Notes: generated from the sequence alone by a model not told the origin. A stretch of 64,000 nucleotides of DNA from Onthophagus taurus (GCF_036711975.1 NC_091966.1:35967501-36031500), one strand, 5' to 3'; counted from the first letter of the stretch, positions 1 to 12,202 are shown. Numbers and translations are program-made.

Positions 1-958
1 ATTAACCCTTCTACTAAAACTTTCTTTACATGTTAAAAGGTTTTCTTGGCTACTATTTCTGCATGCATTTCTTATCCGCTCTTTCATGTTTTCTGTCGTA
101 GTCGGGACTTCGCGATAAACATTATCCTTAAGGACGCCCCATAAAAAAAAATACAAGAGGTGCCAGGAAATTGGACCTCCCTTCCAATCCATCGCCCAGC
201 ATAATCCCGATCTAAAACTTCACGTGCAATATATGAAAAATGTGCTGGACACCCATCATTTTGCAGCCACATATTTTGTCTTTCTTCCCCGCTCAAATCT
301 ACAAGTAAAATTGGTAAGACTTCAGCTAAAAAAATTCGGTACTTCTCTCCATTCAGCATACCATCAATAAAGTATGGACCGATCAATTTCTCACCAATTA
401 TGCCACACCAAATATTAACCGACCAAGGTCGTTGATGTTCTACTTCACGCAATCATCTCAGATTTTCAATGCTCCAATAGTGCGTCTTATGTCTATTGAC
501 TTGTCCTTTGTTTGTAAAAGTAGATTCATCCGAGAATAGCACGTTACCAAAGAAATTGACGTCCAACTGCATTCGTTCTTGTGCCCATTGACAAAATATT
601 AATCGATTTAAAAGTCACCTCTATAAAGCTTTTGATGCAATAAAATGTAATATGAGTGATACTTGTTGCGCTTTAATATTCTTAAAATGCTGGTCTTCGA
701 TATTCCGGCGTCAATTGCAAGTCGTCGAGTGCTAACTTGAGGATTTACCTCAACGCTAGCTAATACCGCTTTTCTTCCATAGTTACAGTTGGCCGAGTTC
801 TTTTTCTTGATTCTACATTTCCAGTGTTAACGACTCGAAGGCGTATTTTGATCAGAAAAACGTTCTCGATACAAAGCTATACTATCAGCAACTTTTCTGC
901 CACTTTCTCCATAAATAAAAATCATTTCTAGTTTTTCTGCCATACTGAGAGTATCCAT
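1..958 (-). mobile_element. Tc1/mariner-superfamily transposase remnant
   Basis: Read on the - strand, a transposase starts near 958 with MAEKLEMIFIYGESGRK, the N-terminal helix-turn-helix region common in insect mariner-like transposases. It continues through FSDES (first catalytic Asp), a long open stretch at 84-452 with WSVNIWCGIIGEKLIGPYF, and QNDGCPAH (second catalytic Asp). The last part, YFFLWGVLKDNVYREV, lies in another frame, so there is at least one frameshift near position 150, besides an in-frame stop near 455 and breaks in the N-terminal third. The 3' end runs off the window and no terminal inverted repeat is visible. It is an inactive DNA transposon copy. Confidence 0.85.
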
Positions 959-1492
959 GATTTAATAACTTAGTTTAAACACTTTGCCTTAATATAAAAC
1001 GATGGAATGAATTCAGAATTTGTTGTTTTTATGCAAATTTAGTTTTACCCGTTACATTTTAAAACAATTCAACCAATTAAGTCTCTGAAAGCGATATTCT
1101 AAAAATGCCGACATAAGCAGTTCTACGAACTCATGTTTTTTATGCGCTATTCTATTATCAAATTGACAAAGGCGGAAAAATGCCGGAAGCTTTTAGACCT
1201 CTTTCCAAAGGTATTTCCGACGAGCCAGGTCACCCGATGTACCTCTTCTAGATTTTTTTTTGTTGAGCATTCTTAAATAGTATTCTGAGAATTAAGAACT
1301 AAAGATAATGTATCGAAGCGGGAAGGAAAATGTTTAAAAATTCATAAATCTTATTTGTTCTTGCTTTGTTTCAATTTTTTTCAAAAAATGTTTTGCCGTT
1401 GTACAGGCAAAACCACACAGTAAAATTTTTTTATTTTCTTTTTTGAATTACTTTACTTTTATCCACAGATTCAGATTTTACAATAAAATATA

Positions 1493-1639
1493 TACGGTGC
1501 CATTTAAAAAATTGGTCGTGACCATCATATAACCTTAAAAATAAGGTCAAGGTCAAAAAATGTTATCATCATATGGTTCCCCCTTCGCACAGAACAACTA
1601 TAATTTGGTTCATTTTTATCTAAAATGAACCACCCTGTA
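1493..1639. mobile_element. possible short mariner-type MITE
   Basis: A 147-bp stretch begins TACGGTGCCATTT and ends AAATGAACCACCCTGTA, flanked on both sides by TA. The ends are imperfect inverted repeats, and the right end matches the CCCTGTA terminus of the clearer MITE at 47.6 kb. No coding sequence is present. The left end is poorly matched, so this is tentative. Confidence 0.35.
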
Positions 1640-1682
1640 TAAATAAACTCACTAGCATCATAAGCTCAGATATTTGCGGAAC

Positions 1683-2060
1683 AACTAAAACTGGAACTAA
1701 CACTAGACCTAAAACTAGAAACATTTGGGTTAAGCCGTTCGTCTTTTAAGACGGCGAAACCCGAATGATTCTAGTTCTAGATTTAGTGTTAGTTCTACTT
1801 TTTGTTCAATAAAAAGTATAGAAAAGTATGATACTTATATACTACAATCTAGCGCTAAATAACAATTAAAACTAGAACTAACACTAGACCTAGAACTAGA
1901 AAGCACGGCTAAACCCGAATGTCTCTAGGTCTAGTGTTAGTTCTAGTTTTAGTTCAATAACCAAATAATAACTAAAACTTGAGCAAACACCAGCACTACA
2001 ACTAACACTAGACCTAGAACAAGAAATATTCGGATTTAGCGTGCGTCCCTTAACATGGCT
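1683..2060. repeat. foldback repeat built on ACTAGA-like hexamers
   Basis: The segment AACTAACACTAGACCTAGAA and close variants occur at least three times on the + strand (about 1690, 1875 and 2000) and twice as the reverse complement (about 1775 and 1925). Each + copy is built of six-base units (ACTAAA, ACTAGA, ACTAAC, CTAGAC) followed by a tail with CATTCGGGTTTAGC. Copies face each other, so 1683-1808 and 1866-1962 could each fold into a hairpin; the first is centred on CGTCTTTTAAGACG. The same unit recurs at 39.8 kb. No transposase is seen. Confidence 0.75.
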
Positions 2061-2318
2061 AAACATACAAACAGCCTTCAGAGGCACGGCTAAACAGTCA
2101 ATATCGAATATTTGTATTCATTTAAATATTGCCATTTGAAACAGCTAGCCAACAACAGATGACGCTAGTGCGAAATTAGAAATTTAAACTGCACGAAATA
2201 ATAGTCCGCGTATATTGAAAGGTTAAGTTATTATTTTGAATCTGCTTATTTTTGACAATTAATGAATTATTTTGGTGACAACTAAAAAGAAAGGTTCAAA
2301 ATGTAAAAATTAAAAATT

Positions 2319-4438
2319 ATGTCTTTGCCTACAAAAAGCAGTCGTTATGGTATAATTTCCGGTGCGAATCTGGGTGTAATTCCGGATATACGGGGAGGAG
2401 TAGGTTTAAGATTTTTTAATTCAATGGCTAGAAATGGAGATAAACTGCATCATGTCTGTCCCAAAAAAATAATTAAATCTTTTATACTGAAAATTAGCTA
2501 CTTTTTAGTTTTTTCTTGTAGATGGAAGCAACGATGGGCGATACTGAAACGAAAGGGATGGTTCGATCTAAAGCTATTCGTGTGGCAACTTTATTAAGAA
2601 ATCGAGGAATTGAAGAAGGAAATATTATTGTAATTTCTAGTAAAAATCATTTGGATCAAACAGTTGCGTTGTTGGCTTGTTGGTTTCTCGGTGCGATAGT
2701 AGCACCTCTTCACTCTGATTATGATTACGAAGATTTAAAACACGCCGTTAGAATGTTACAGCCAAAAGTTGCTTTTTGTGGAAACAAATCTTCTATATTG
2801 CTACACAGGATAATGCTGGACATAAATGTTAAATGTACGATTATAACTTTTAATGAGGAAAGTAAACAATTTCCTACGTTTAAGAAATGTTGCGAATTAT
2901 ATAAGGAAGATCCTAATTTCGAAGTGGCTTATATAAGCGAACCCTCAAAACAACCAGCAATTATTATTACCACTTTGGGCACGGAAACCAATTGTAAATT
3001 AGTCGCCGTCTCCCATTATAATTTAATATTACGGTATAGCCGTTTAATTCCAAGATTTAACAAATCGGAAAAACTACTTTCATTCTTTCCGTTGAGTTGT
3101 ACCATGCATATTTTGGCTTCATGTCTTTGTTTCGATACAACAGTACGATTGATTTACTTTAAACATTTCACCGAGAAAAGTATTTGTAAACATATTCAAC
3201 ATTTAAAAGTCGAACATATGTTTATCGATGGAGAATTGGTTGTTAAAGTGGTTGCGAACGCTCCTCTTCTGGTAAATGTATTATAAAATTCATTAACCCT
3301 TTACCACACTTTAATATTAATGAGAAGTTATTATTCATAAAACACGTTTTTATTGATTAAAATTATCTAAAATTAAGTAAAAAGAGACAATGTTGCCGGC
3401 AATTTTTTCCACTTTCCACAAATCTCAAAAATGGCTAATTAATTAAATTTAATGTTAACATTAACCTTTCAAAATTTATATTATTTCTTTAAAATATTTT
3501 GTGCGTTAAAGGGAGATAAATGTAAGATTTAGTTTTTCAACTGTGCAGGATTATGATTTGACTAGTTTGAAAACGATCTTCGTAGCTGGTATGCCATTAT
3601 CGACGACGAATTACGCAAAGGTTTGCAGGACGTTTCGTGGGGTTGATGTGAACACGACTTATCAAACAATCGAAACAGGGATGATGACCGAAATAGGTCA
3701 AGAAGTGTTCAGTTTTAACAAACAAAAAGTTCTTTCAGTTGGAAAATTATATCCCGGCCTTAAAATTAAAATCCTTGATATTAGAACGAAACAAGTTTTA
3801 GGGGCTGAGCAATCAGGAGAGATTTATGTTAAAGGTGCTGCCATCATGTTGGGGTACTTAAAAATTTTAATTCTTGGTCTGTTTTAAATTTTTAAAATTA
3901 TTATAGATATTATAGAGATCCTTTAGCTACCAGTAAAGCTTTTGTAAAAGGTTTTTACAAAACTGGAGATGTTGGTTCATATGATACAGATGGATATGTT
4001 TATATTAAAGGAAGATTAAGCGATCATGTATATCGAAGTGGCTTCTTATTTGGTCTTCAAGATATCGAGGAAGTCCTTAAATTAAACCAATCCGTTTCTG
4101 AAGTTGTATGTATAGAAACCTTTGGTGCTATTATTGCATGTGTGATTAAAAAACTTGGACACGAAATTAAGGCAATTACTTTATTAGAGTAATAATTAAT
4201 GATTTGTTTTGTTATAATGTTAATTCTTAAATATTGTTATAATTAAAGTTTTGTCTACGATGTCTTACCACCTTATAAAATACCATCGAGAGTAATATTT
4301 CAAGATTATTTCCCCAAAACGGTCCTAGGAGTTAATCGAAAGAATATCATTAAAGAGAACATTACAAAAATTCTTCTAGAAGAGTCTCTTATGAAGGATG
4401 ATTCACTTAGAGATGATAAAAGATCAATGGAATCTTGA
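2319..4438 (+). CDS. gene A: luciferase-like adenylate-forming enzyme homologue, probable pseudoenzyme
   Basis: Five exons can be joined in frame: 2319-2453, 2522-3271, 3549-3853, 3907-4188 and 4249-4438, giving 553 residues. The fold is that of the ANL superfamily (acyl-CoA synthetase, firefly luciferase): there is a TGD motif in FYKTGDVGSYDTDGYVY and a C-terminal subdomain ending PYKIPSRVIFQDYFPKTVLG. Key residues have changed. The A3 loop, usually SSGTTGLPKG, reads TTLGTETNCKL. The YGxTE motif reads TYQTIE. The catalytic lysine after PKxxxG is Val. The frame is intact over five exons with good splice sites, so this is not an ordinary pseudogene; I infer a non-catalytic protein kept by selection. 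Its first intron sits where E and H also have one, and its last intron matches the only intron of gene B, its closest relative. The C-terminus lacks a peroxisomal tripeptide. Confidence 0.85.
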
Positions 4439-4538
4439 GTATTATTTTTTATGTAAAAAAAATTGTAAATGTTAATTATGTCAAATAAAAACAATAAAAT
4501 TGTTAGTTTTTAAATAAAAATTTAAAAAATCCCGCCAC

Positions 4539-4545
4539 TATAAAA
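4539..4545 (+). promoter_or_regulatory. candidate TATA box of gene B
   Basis: TATAAAA preceded by GC-richer CCCGCCAC lies 109 bp before the ATG of gene B and 100 bp after the stop of gene A. A TCAAT initiator-like site follows at 4575. This suggests that B has its own promoter in the short gap. Confidence 0.4.
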
Positions 4546-4653
4546 CAAGTCTGTCACCTCAGACTTCTTTAATGTCAATACTGTCACTTAAACATTTCCT
4601 CCTAAAATGTAAAATCTTCAGTTATAAATATCCTTTCTTAATTTAATGTGAAA

Positions 4654-7600
4654 ATGGCAGCCGAACCGGCTAATAAATTAGAAAGTCTTCCAACAATAAC
4701 ATCCGCAAGTGGGCCACCTTTAACAATACCAGAAATAACAACAGGTCTTGGTACAAGATTTTATGAATCCCTGGAAAAGTATAAAGATCAAATTCATTGT
4801 GTGGACTCATCAACTGGAGCGACAGAAACTAAAAATTCAGTAAAAATGCGGGCTATAAAAGTTGCCAAAGAATTAATAAAAAATGGTGTTGGTCAAAATG
4901 ACGTGGTTATAGTCGCAAGTAAAGTTCACATGGATTTAATAGTATGCGTTTTAGGGTGTCTTTTTGTTGGCGCAATAGTGGCACCCGTACATTCAGATCA
5001 TCCTCACGAAGAATTAAAACAATTAGTTATAATTCTGCAACCAAAATTTGCATTTTGCGGAAGTCGCTGTTCGAGATTATTAATGCCAATTTTAAAAGAG
5101 GAACGAATTAATTGTCCCATTTACACCTTTGAATCCGATAGCAGAGATTTTATCAGTTTCGATAAATGTTTAGAAAACCCAGATGATCCAAGCTTTAAAG
5201 CTGCCACAATTCTCAATCCAAAATCGACAGTAGCTTTCATTTCTTACACCCAAGGAACCGAAAGCGATCAAAAAATGGTTGCAATCAGTCATTACGCCAT
5301 CGCAATGAGATATATGTCTATGTTAGATTGGGCTTTTAAAAAAAGTGAGAAAGTCGTTTCAACATTCCCAATGAATAACATCACAATGATTCTTGTTATG
5401 TGTATTTGTTTTGATTCGCCGGCGAAGCATGTTATATTAGGTTCAATAACTGAACGGGCAATTTTAAAAGTTTTACACGATCTAAGGGTGGAAGTTTTAT
5501 ATATTGATTCCGATTTAGCGATTCGAATTTGCAAAAACACGGCCGTCGGTGACTTCGATTTATCCAACTTAAAAATGATCTTCCTTACAAACGCAATATT
5601 GACTAAAAACTACGTTCGAGTTGTACGAAGTTTTCGAACCTTAACGGTAGCAATCGATTATGGTACCGTTGAATCCGGAATGGTCGCATACGCAACCCAA
5701 CAAACATATTTACAACACCACGATAAACTCAATTCAATCGGCCAATTAATGCCGGGAGTTAGTGTTAAAATTTTACCACCCCAAAATGGGGTTGCACCAC
5801 CCGGATGGGGCGAACTCCACGTCAGATCGCCTTGTTTAATGTTAAGTTATTACAACAATCACGTTCCGACAAAACCGATAAGCAAAGGATATTTTATAAC
5901 CGGAGATTTAGCAAAAATCGATTCTGATGGGTTTTTATATATTCGGGGAAGGTGTAGCGATGAAATTATAAGAGAAGATAATGTTTTTTCAACGGCCGAA
6001 GTTGATAATGCCATCTTAATACATCCCGATATTGAAGAAGTTGCTGCTTTTGAAAATGAAGATGGCGATTTAATCGCGTGCGTAGTGAGAAAGGAGGGAA
6101 GAGATGTTTCTCAAGCATCTATTTTAAAGTATGTGAATTTTTAATTATATTATTCTTAAGTTAGTAAAACTAAACTCTATAAACAACTTTGTTATTAAAT
6201 TTGTTAACCGTTTTGATTCATTACGGTTTCTAAGTTAAAGTATATACTTTTGCTTTAATGTGGTTGTATGGAAAGTAACACATAGCGGATGTGTCCCCTT
6301 CTTGAAATCAGCCATAAATATCGTCAATAGATAGATAAATTTTCTTTATTGTGTTGTTATTATGTTTTAAAACTACAGCAAAAAGTACGGATTTCATACG
6401 AAAATCTAGGCTAAAAAAGAAAAGCATCATAAAAATACAATACAATTAGGAGCTGACTATCTACAGCAAGTAAAAAATAAAAGTTGCAAGATGTTACAAC
6501 AAAAAGCGCACGATTACTAACTATGGTAATGCCATCGGCAAGCTTTCCAAGTCTTCAAAATTGTTTATCAGATATCCATTAATGTTATAGAACCTTTTAA
6601 ATCCAAGGTTTTAAACTGCTTAGCATCAAGGGCCCCGATACGCACGCGCAGCACATTGAACAGCTTGGCAGTCAGAATATATAATTATACAGAACAGTCA
6701 GAATATTCAATTCAGAGAATTTGGTTCTGCAGCATTTGACAAAGCGCAAACCAGTGATAACTCTCAAGCATCTCCTTTGCATTCGAATAGTCTGGGCAGA
6801 GTAAGCAGAGTAACCTCAACATAGAATGGCATAGGATACCTGTGGGTAGAAATACCCGTAATAACTGATTATCAAAGTGTCAAGGGTACTATATTTATCA
6901 GATTTGTTATTGCAAAAATGAGAATGAACAACTATGCTTAAGATGAACGCTGCAAGGCAGATCAAGAACTCTGCAAAGTACAATCCACTTTTCCTAGTAA
7001 TCTTATGTGAGATCAAATTCATGAAGATAAGTTCTCAACAAGTTCAATTCTTTATAATTAAGAAAAAGGTCCGAACTATTCGTACGTTTTGAGCCATTTC
7101 CTTAAATAAGAATTCGCCAATATTCCTGGAATTCGAAGATATTGTCACAAGGTCTTGGAAATGAAAGAAACCTCGGAATCTGTATCAATGAGGCTTTGAA
7201 TGGTGACATAATCACGATAAGAATGTATTCATTGTATCAGTGCGTTGTAATCCTTGAAGTACCCTTACTCATAGTGTTCTTTGCCTTCACGTGATATTGT
7301 CAAACAACAATTTAACATTCTAATCTTACGGGCAGCAATAACTACTACTCGTAGAATCTGCTCACAACGTTAACATCATTAAAGATAGACAAGAATGACC
7401 AATTATCTTACAAAATTTCCATTCCGGGAAAAATCACCTGACCACTGTCTAAAAACTGCAAGAAGGATATTTATTATGCAAGTGTGTTAACGCACAAAGG
7501 ACATTGTCCATCATCGTAAAGCCTAACAAATTTTTCAAAATCAAGTCAAGCAATCTGTCGTTGACATTGAAGCAATAATTACACTGAATGAAACTCTACA

Positions 7601-9982
7601 GAAAATTTTATCGAAGTATTTTTTGAACAGCCAGACCATTGAACAATCCAAAACAATTCAGTAATTTTTACATGACCCCAACGATCAGCATTCAATTACA
7701 ACAATTTTCTTCGTATCACGGTCAACACCCAGAGTATCAAAATAGAGTTTTTAGAGTATCACAGAGTATCACAACCAGAAGACACTTTTAGTTAGCACAG
7801 TTTTTGCAGTGTACGATTATGGGCTATCTGGTTGTGTCGCTTATTTCAACAATATACCATCGGATGTAATGCTCTATAGGAGAAATAACTAAATAAATCT
7901 TCTTCGTCTTATAAAGCTGTGTTTGCTTCTTCCTTTTTATTAGTTTATTATAAGCATCATATACTTATGATATCTTCTTCTTAAAGTGCCAATCCCTCAC
8001 GTTCTTTACACACGAACACTGTCTCCTGCCCTGATCTCTTCTACCCCTCAACTTTCCCTTCCATTATAAGGCTTAGAAATTCGTATCTACTGCCTCTTTT
8101 AATGTGATCCAGGTAGCTTGTCTTTCGTCTCTTGATAATTGTAAGAATTTCTCTATCTACATTCATTCTTCTTAGTACCGTTTTATTGGTAATGTGTTCC
8201 GTCCATGATAGTTAATACTAGTCAATACTTTAAGCATTCTGCACGTTACCCATATTTCAAAGGCTTCTAGTCGTCACATCGAGTGACTCTCATCGTGCAA
8301 GATTCAGTCCCATACAAAAGAATTGAATAAACATATGCTTTCACAAATCTATATCTTCATTCTGGTTGCTGGCAGGTTCCGATGGCAAAACAATGACATT
8401 TCCTCACAACATTCAGAACATCTAATAGAGCTAGCTATCAGTTTCATCTGATAATTGAGGAAAACACCCCGAACTAAGGTCAATTAGCCTTAGTCTATAT
8501 TCTGCAGTGATGACCAACAACACTTATAACATCTCCAGCAAACCTTCAAATATTTGCAACTACATAACTATAGGAATTGTTTGCAGAGCTTTGTTTCCGC
8601 TGATACCGATATGCTGACTGATTTCAAACCAATAAGCTGACAAACTGATGACAGTAAAAGACGACATAACGGCGGTACTCTACCAGGAATCTGGGTTAAT
8701 AATTGTATTATTTCTTAGTACCAGATTAACAAAAATAGATGGAAAATACCACGCTAAAGATTGCCTCTCGCTTATTAAAGTCCCAAATCTTGCAAAATAT
8801 ATGATTTTGCATTTTCATGCCAGGCATCAAAAGAAATGTTGCGATCTATCAACGGTATATTTGAGTTGGATGCTTATACGTTAGCTGCAGATACTGAAAG
8901 CAGCAAAATTAGTTGCCCGTCTAGAAAAAATTATTAGAGAGGATGGCTACACACCTGACCAGATTTTTAATGTTGATAGAACAAGTTTGTTTTGGAAGAA
9001 AATGCCTGCAAGAACATTTACAGCTAAAGAAGATGCTGCTCTCATACAGACCACGAATGTTTTCAAAGAAGAATTAGACGGAAACAAGGTGACAGAGCGA
9101 GGTCGACTTTTCTCACTTATATAGTGAAAGTTGCTATAACAGAATTTTCAATGTTTTTCACGAGCTGGATATTGCTGTAACTTCAACTGTGTATTTTCAA
9201 AAGAAGTTAATAATAATATTACAATTTACCTTTAAAAAGTTTTCAAAATCGGTAAGTGCAAAACTATTAAAATCAATCACTTGCACATGCAAGATGTGCA
9301 GCATGCTCGTTGAAGTGGTGTATTCATCGAAACTAAAGCTATAAAGTAGTTATCTCGAGTCACCAGTTGAAGTTACGTAATAAACTGAATATGAAAGCGT
9401 GCCACATTAAGGATGAACGAAATATATATGACAAATTATTTAACTCTAATTGAATTAATTTAATCGTTAACATCAACTACGAGCTTTGTGAAGTCTTTAC
9501 ATGCCCATACCCTGATATTTACTAAGTCTTGAAAGTCATAATAATAGTCAAGTGCGCTGAAAGACATAAATTAATATTGTAAAGCTCGTTTGATATAGTA
9601 ATGGCAGCTATCGAATTGGGATCATCTGCTTTATTCGATCAAGAACAACTGATTTTGCACACTTTTTATTTTTCTTTTTTCACAATTTCGCCATAAGTGG
9701 ATTTAAAATAAAATTTAAGCAGTGAATCGAAAACGCTCTAAATTTTTTTGATACACAAATATTCATTAACTATAATATATATTAATTTTTCTTATATATT
9801 TTTTTATTTTTTGTAGGGTGGTAGCAGAAATTCTTCCAAAGTACAAAATTCCTACTAAAATTATTTTTAAAACTGGTTTACCAAAAACATTATTGGGAAC
9901 GATCAAAAAATATAAATTGAAGGAATCTATGGTTGAACTTATCAGGGAGGAATCATTTTATCATGCAGATGTTGATGATTAA
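4654..9982 (+). CDS. gene B: luciferase-like adenylate-forming enzyme homologue, probable pseudoenzyme
   Basis: The gene has two exons, 4654-6128 and 9817-9982, separated by a 3.7-kb intron. The donor is TTTTAAA|GTATGT and the acceptor TTTTTTGTAG|GGTGG; the joined product has 546 residues. The ATG at 4654 is in good context (GAAAATGG). It aligns along its length with gene A. The A3 motif is reduced to TQGTESDQKM. The YGxTE position reads YGTVE, TGD is kept (FITGDLAKIDSDGFLYIRG), and the final PKTLLGTIKKY has Thr where catalytic enzymes have Lys. As in A, the frame is clean and the loss is confined to catalytic positions, so a non-enzymatic role is inferred. The last exon is easy to miss: reading through the donor gives a false 496-residue protein that lacks the C-terminal hinge end. 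The intron holds a LINE and a Tigger-like remnant. Confidence 0.87.
6170..7970. other. intron DNA without recognised content
   Basis: First half of the long intron of gene B. It is AT-rich with only short open frames. I see no coding similarity, tandem array or inverted repeat here. Confidence 0.5.
7975..8330 (-). mobile_element. LINE fragment, 3' end of reverse transcriptase ORF
   Basis: On the - strand, 8160-8060 reads WTEHITNKTVLRRMNVDRE, then LTIIKRRKTSYLDHI and LIMEGKVEG. This is the well-conserved C-terminal end of insect endonuclease-reverse transcriptase ORFs. An upstream piece, RLEAFEIWVTCRML, lies in another frame, so the copy is frameshifted as well as 5' truncated. It lies in the intron of gene B, antisense to it. 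Confidence 0.8.
8780..9125 (+). mobile_element. Tigger/pogo-like transposase fragment
   Basis: From 8900 the + strand reads AAKLVARLEKIIREDGYTP followed by QIFNVDRTSLFWKKMPART. This matches the Tigger/jerky transposase region around NADETGLFWKKMP. The catalytic Asp is present but the following residues are changed (DRTS for DETG). A short upstream piece, LAADTES, matches the preceding helix-turn-helix end in a different frame. Only this middle part remains. Confidence 0.75.
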
Positions 9983-10343
9983 AATTAATAAATAAAAATT
10001 TAATGTAAAATATTATAGTTATTTTTATGTTAAAACTGTGATTGAAGCAACTCGGTTATAATCGTGTTAACGATGCGTTATCAAATTATTCTGCAATTAA
10101 TTATTTAATTGCGAACTAATTTTAATTGCGAAATAGAAATTGCGATTCATTTCTGGTTCAAAAACTTTTTGCAAATTTAATTTCGGAATTTATATCAAAC
10201 AAATGAGAATTAAGACTGCTTTTTTTATCTCAAATTTATTACACCTATATTTTCTTCCAGCGCAATAATTTAAGGCATAAAAAAAGACCTTGATTTATTT
10301 ATGTAACTTATTTTTACCAAATCAGAAAGATAATATAATGATC

Positions 10344-10380
10344 TATAAATAATGCTAAAATTATCTTTTAAAATGTCAGT
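10344..10380 (+). promoter_or_regulatory. core promoter of gene C: TATA box plus TCAGT initiator
   Basis: TATAAATA at 10344 is followed by TCAGT at 10376-10380. The 34-bp distance from the first T of the TATA box to the initiator A is close to the arthropod optimum. Transcription would start near 10378, leaving a leader of about 32 nt before the ATG at 10410. Confidence 0.6.
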
Positions 10381-10409
10381 CTACTTGCTAACCAACTACG
10401 TCGAACATC

Positions 10410-12201
10410 ATGAACAACTCGAAAAAATCTAACGACAATTTAATTTTAAGAAAAAATAATGAAGTTTACGGATTTCCGTTCAAAAAAGAAATTGGACAAA
10501 AGAGTTACGGTTATTTCGTGTATGAAAAAATGATTCAAAATAAAGATAAAATTTTTCAAATCGATGGGTTAACGGGAGAAAGTGAAACTTACGGAAATTT
10601 GTTAACACGGTGTAAAAGAGTGGCACTGGAAATGATAAATCGAGGGGTAACAGAAAAAGACGTCGTACTTCTTTGTAGTCAAAACACTTTAGATGCGATC
10701 GTCCCAGTTTTTTCAACTCAATTTATAAATACAACTTTGTGCAGTGTCGATCCATCTCAATCCGTTAAAGAAGTTGCTTATCTTTTAAATTTAGCTAAAC
10801 CCAAAATGGGATTTATCGAAAAAGAATCCGTAAATTTAATAAAGGATGCTTTAGAAATAAATGGTTTGAATATGGAAATTATTGTTATGATTCATGATGA
10901 TGATAAGAATTCTCTTGGATATTTTTTAAAACCTAAAATTGGAGAAGACGATTTTAAACCGAAAGTTATAAAAGATTCTAAAATAGCAGGTTTTATGTTT
11001 TTTAGCAGTGGAACTACAGGATTGCCAAAAGGAATTCTTTATTCCGGATGTGCAGTTTTAAATAATAATTTGAGTATTATGTAGAAAATAATTATTTAAT
11101 TTTTAATTAATTTTTGAAAGAACTTTTTTTTTGTAGTCATTTCGGTATTGAAGCTAAAGTTGCAAGCCATTTATCCACATTTTATTGGGTATCAGCATTA
11201 GTATTAACAACAATGGTACTACTTAATGACGGCATGAAGGTTGTTATTCCAACTAGAGATACAAGAGTTTTTGCAAAAGCTATGAGTGATTATAAAGTAA
11301 TTCTAAAATATTTTCATAAAAACAATCATTGATTTTAATTTTGCATTCTAGGTTACTTTCGCTTTTACATCTTATACATTTGCAGTTGGATTAAATGAAA
11401 CCATCACAAATGATTTAAATTTTAATCATCTTGAGTACTTAGTTCTTGGTGGTTCAATAGTTCCCGAAAATCACCTCATAAAATGCAGAAAACTTCTCCC
11501 TAAAACACTAGTTTTAGTGTCTTATGGTCAAACTGAAGCTGGACACATTTCCAGTTTTACAAAAGAAACTTATCATTTTGCTTTGCAAAAACTTTCAAGT
11601 GTTGGTCAACCAATTCCTGGAACAATCATAAAGGTGCTAAAAATTCTTATAATTTTTCCTTCATCATTTTATTATTAATCTATTTTAGATCGCCGATCCA
11701 GATACTGAAGAACCTCTTGGAATCAACCAAAAGGGTGAAATTTGTATAAAAACCAATTGGCATTTCAGCGGTTATCACAATGCGGATAGTTCTAACGTTT
11801 TTGATAAATCCGGTTATCTCAAAACGGGAGATTTGGGATATTTCGATGAAGATAACTGTTTGTACGTTAGTGATCGATTAAAAGAAACATTTAAATTTCA
11901 AGGTTGGCACGTTAGTCCGGCTGCAATTGAAGAAGTTCTTCTTAAACATTCGGCTATTAAAGAAGGAGTTGTCATCGGTATTCCACATCCGTTAGATGAA
12001 ACTCATGCTTTAGCCGTAGTAGTTCTTAAAGAAGGTTGTGAAGACGTTAGAGAAGAAGAAATTGTTCAGTTTGTTAATGAAAGAGTTTCGGATAGGGAGA
12101 AATTAAGATCCGGAGTGAAATTTTTAAACGAGTTACCAAAAGCTCCGTCTGGAAAAATTATGAAGAGAATAATTAGAGAGAAGTTTGTAGTGGTACAATA
12201 A
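10410..12201 (+). CDS. gene C: luciferase-like acyl-CoA synthetase / 4-coumarate-CoA-ligase-like enzyme
   Basis: Four exons, 10410-11080, 11137-11296, 11352-11633 and 11689-12201, encode 541 residues. Adenylate-forming enzymes activate a carboxylate with ATP to an acyl-AMP and pass it to CoA. The core motifs are present: A3 SSGTTGLPKG near residue 205, YGQTE, TGDLGYFDEDN, DRLKETFKFQGWHVSP (the hinge and A8 region), and LPKAPSGKIMKR with the catalytic lysine. It therefore looks catalytically competent. The substrate cannot be told; fatty or aromatic acids are usual in the family. The C-terminus is VVVQ, not an SKL-type peroxisomal signal, so a cytosolic place is likely. Gene D, 2.3 kb downstream, is a recent duplicate with the same exon lengths in the first three exons. 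Confidence 0.93.
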
Positions 12202-12202
12202 A
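12197..12202 (+). terminator. AATAAA overlapping the stop codon of gene C
   Basis: The last codon and stop, CAA TAA, together with the next A form AATAAA. If used as the poly(A) signal, the 3' UTR would be only about 15-30 nt. No other canonical signal is seen in the next 80 bp. Confidence 0.4.

Noticed and set aside
3293-3548. TTAACCCTTTACC in an intron of gene A as a piggyBac-type end
   Set aside because: No matching right end with TTAA is found in the intron; chance or a decayed end.
2319-4438. Gene A as a dead pseudogene
   Set aside because: All five exons join with proper GT-AG sites and no stops; only catalytic positions are changed, so a conserved non-enzyme is more likely.
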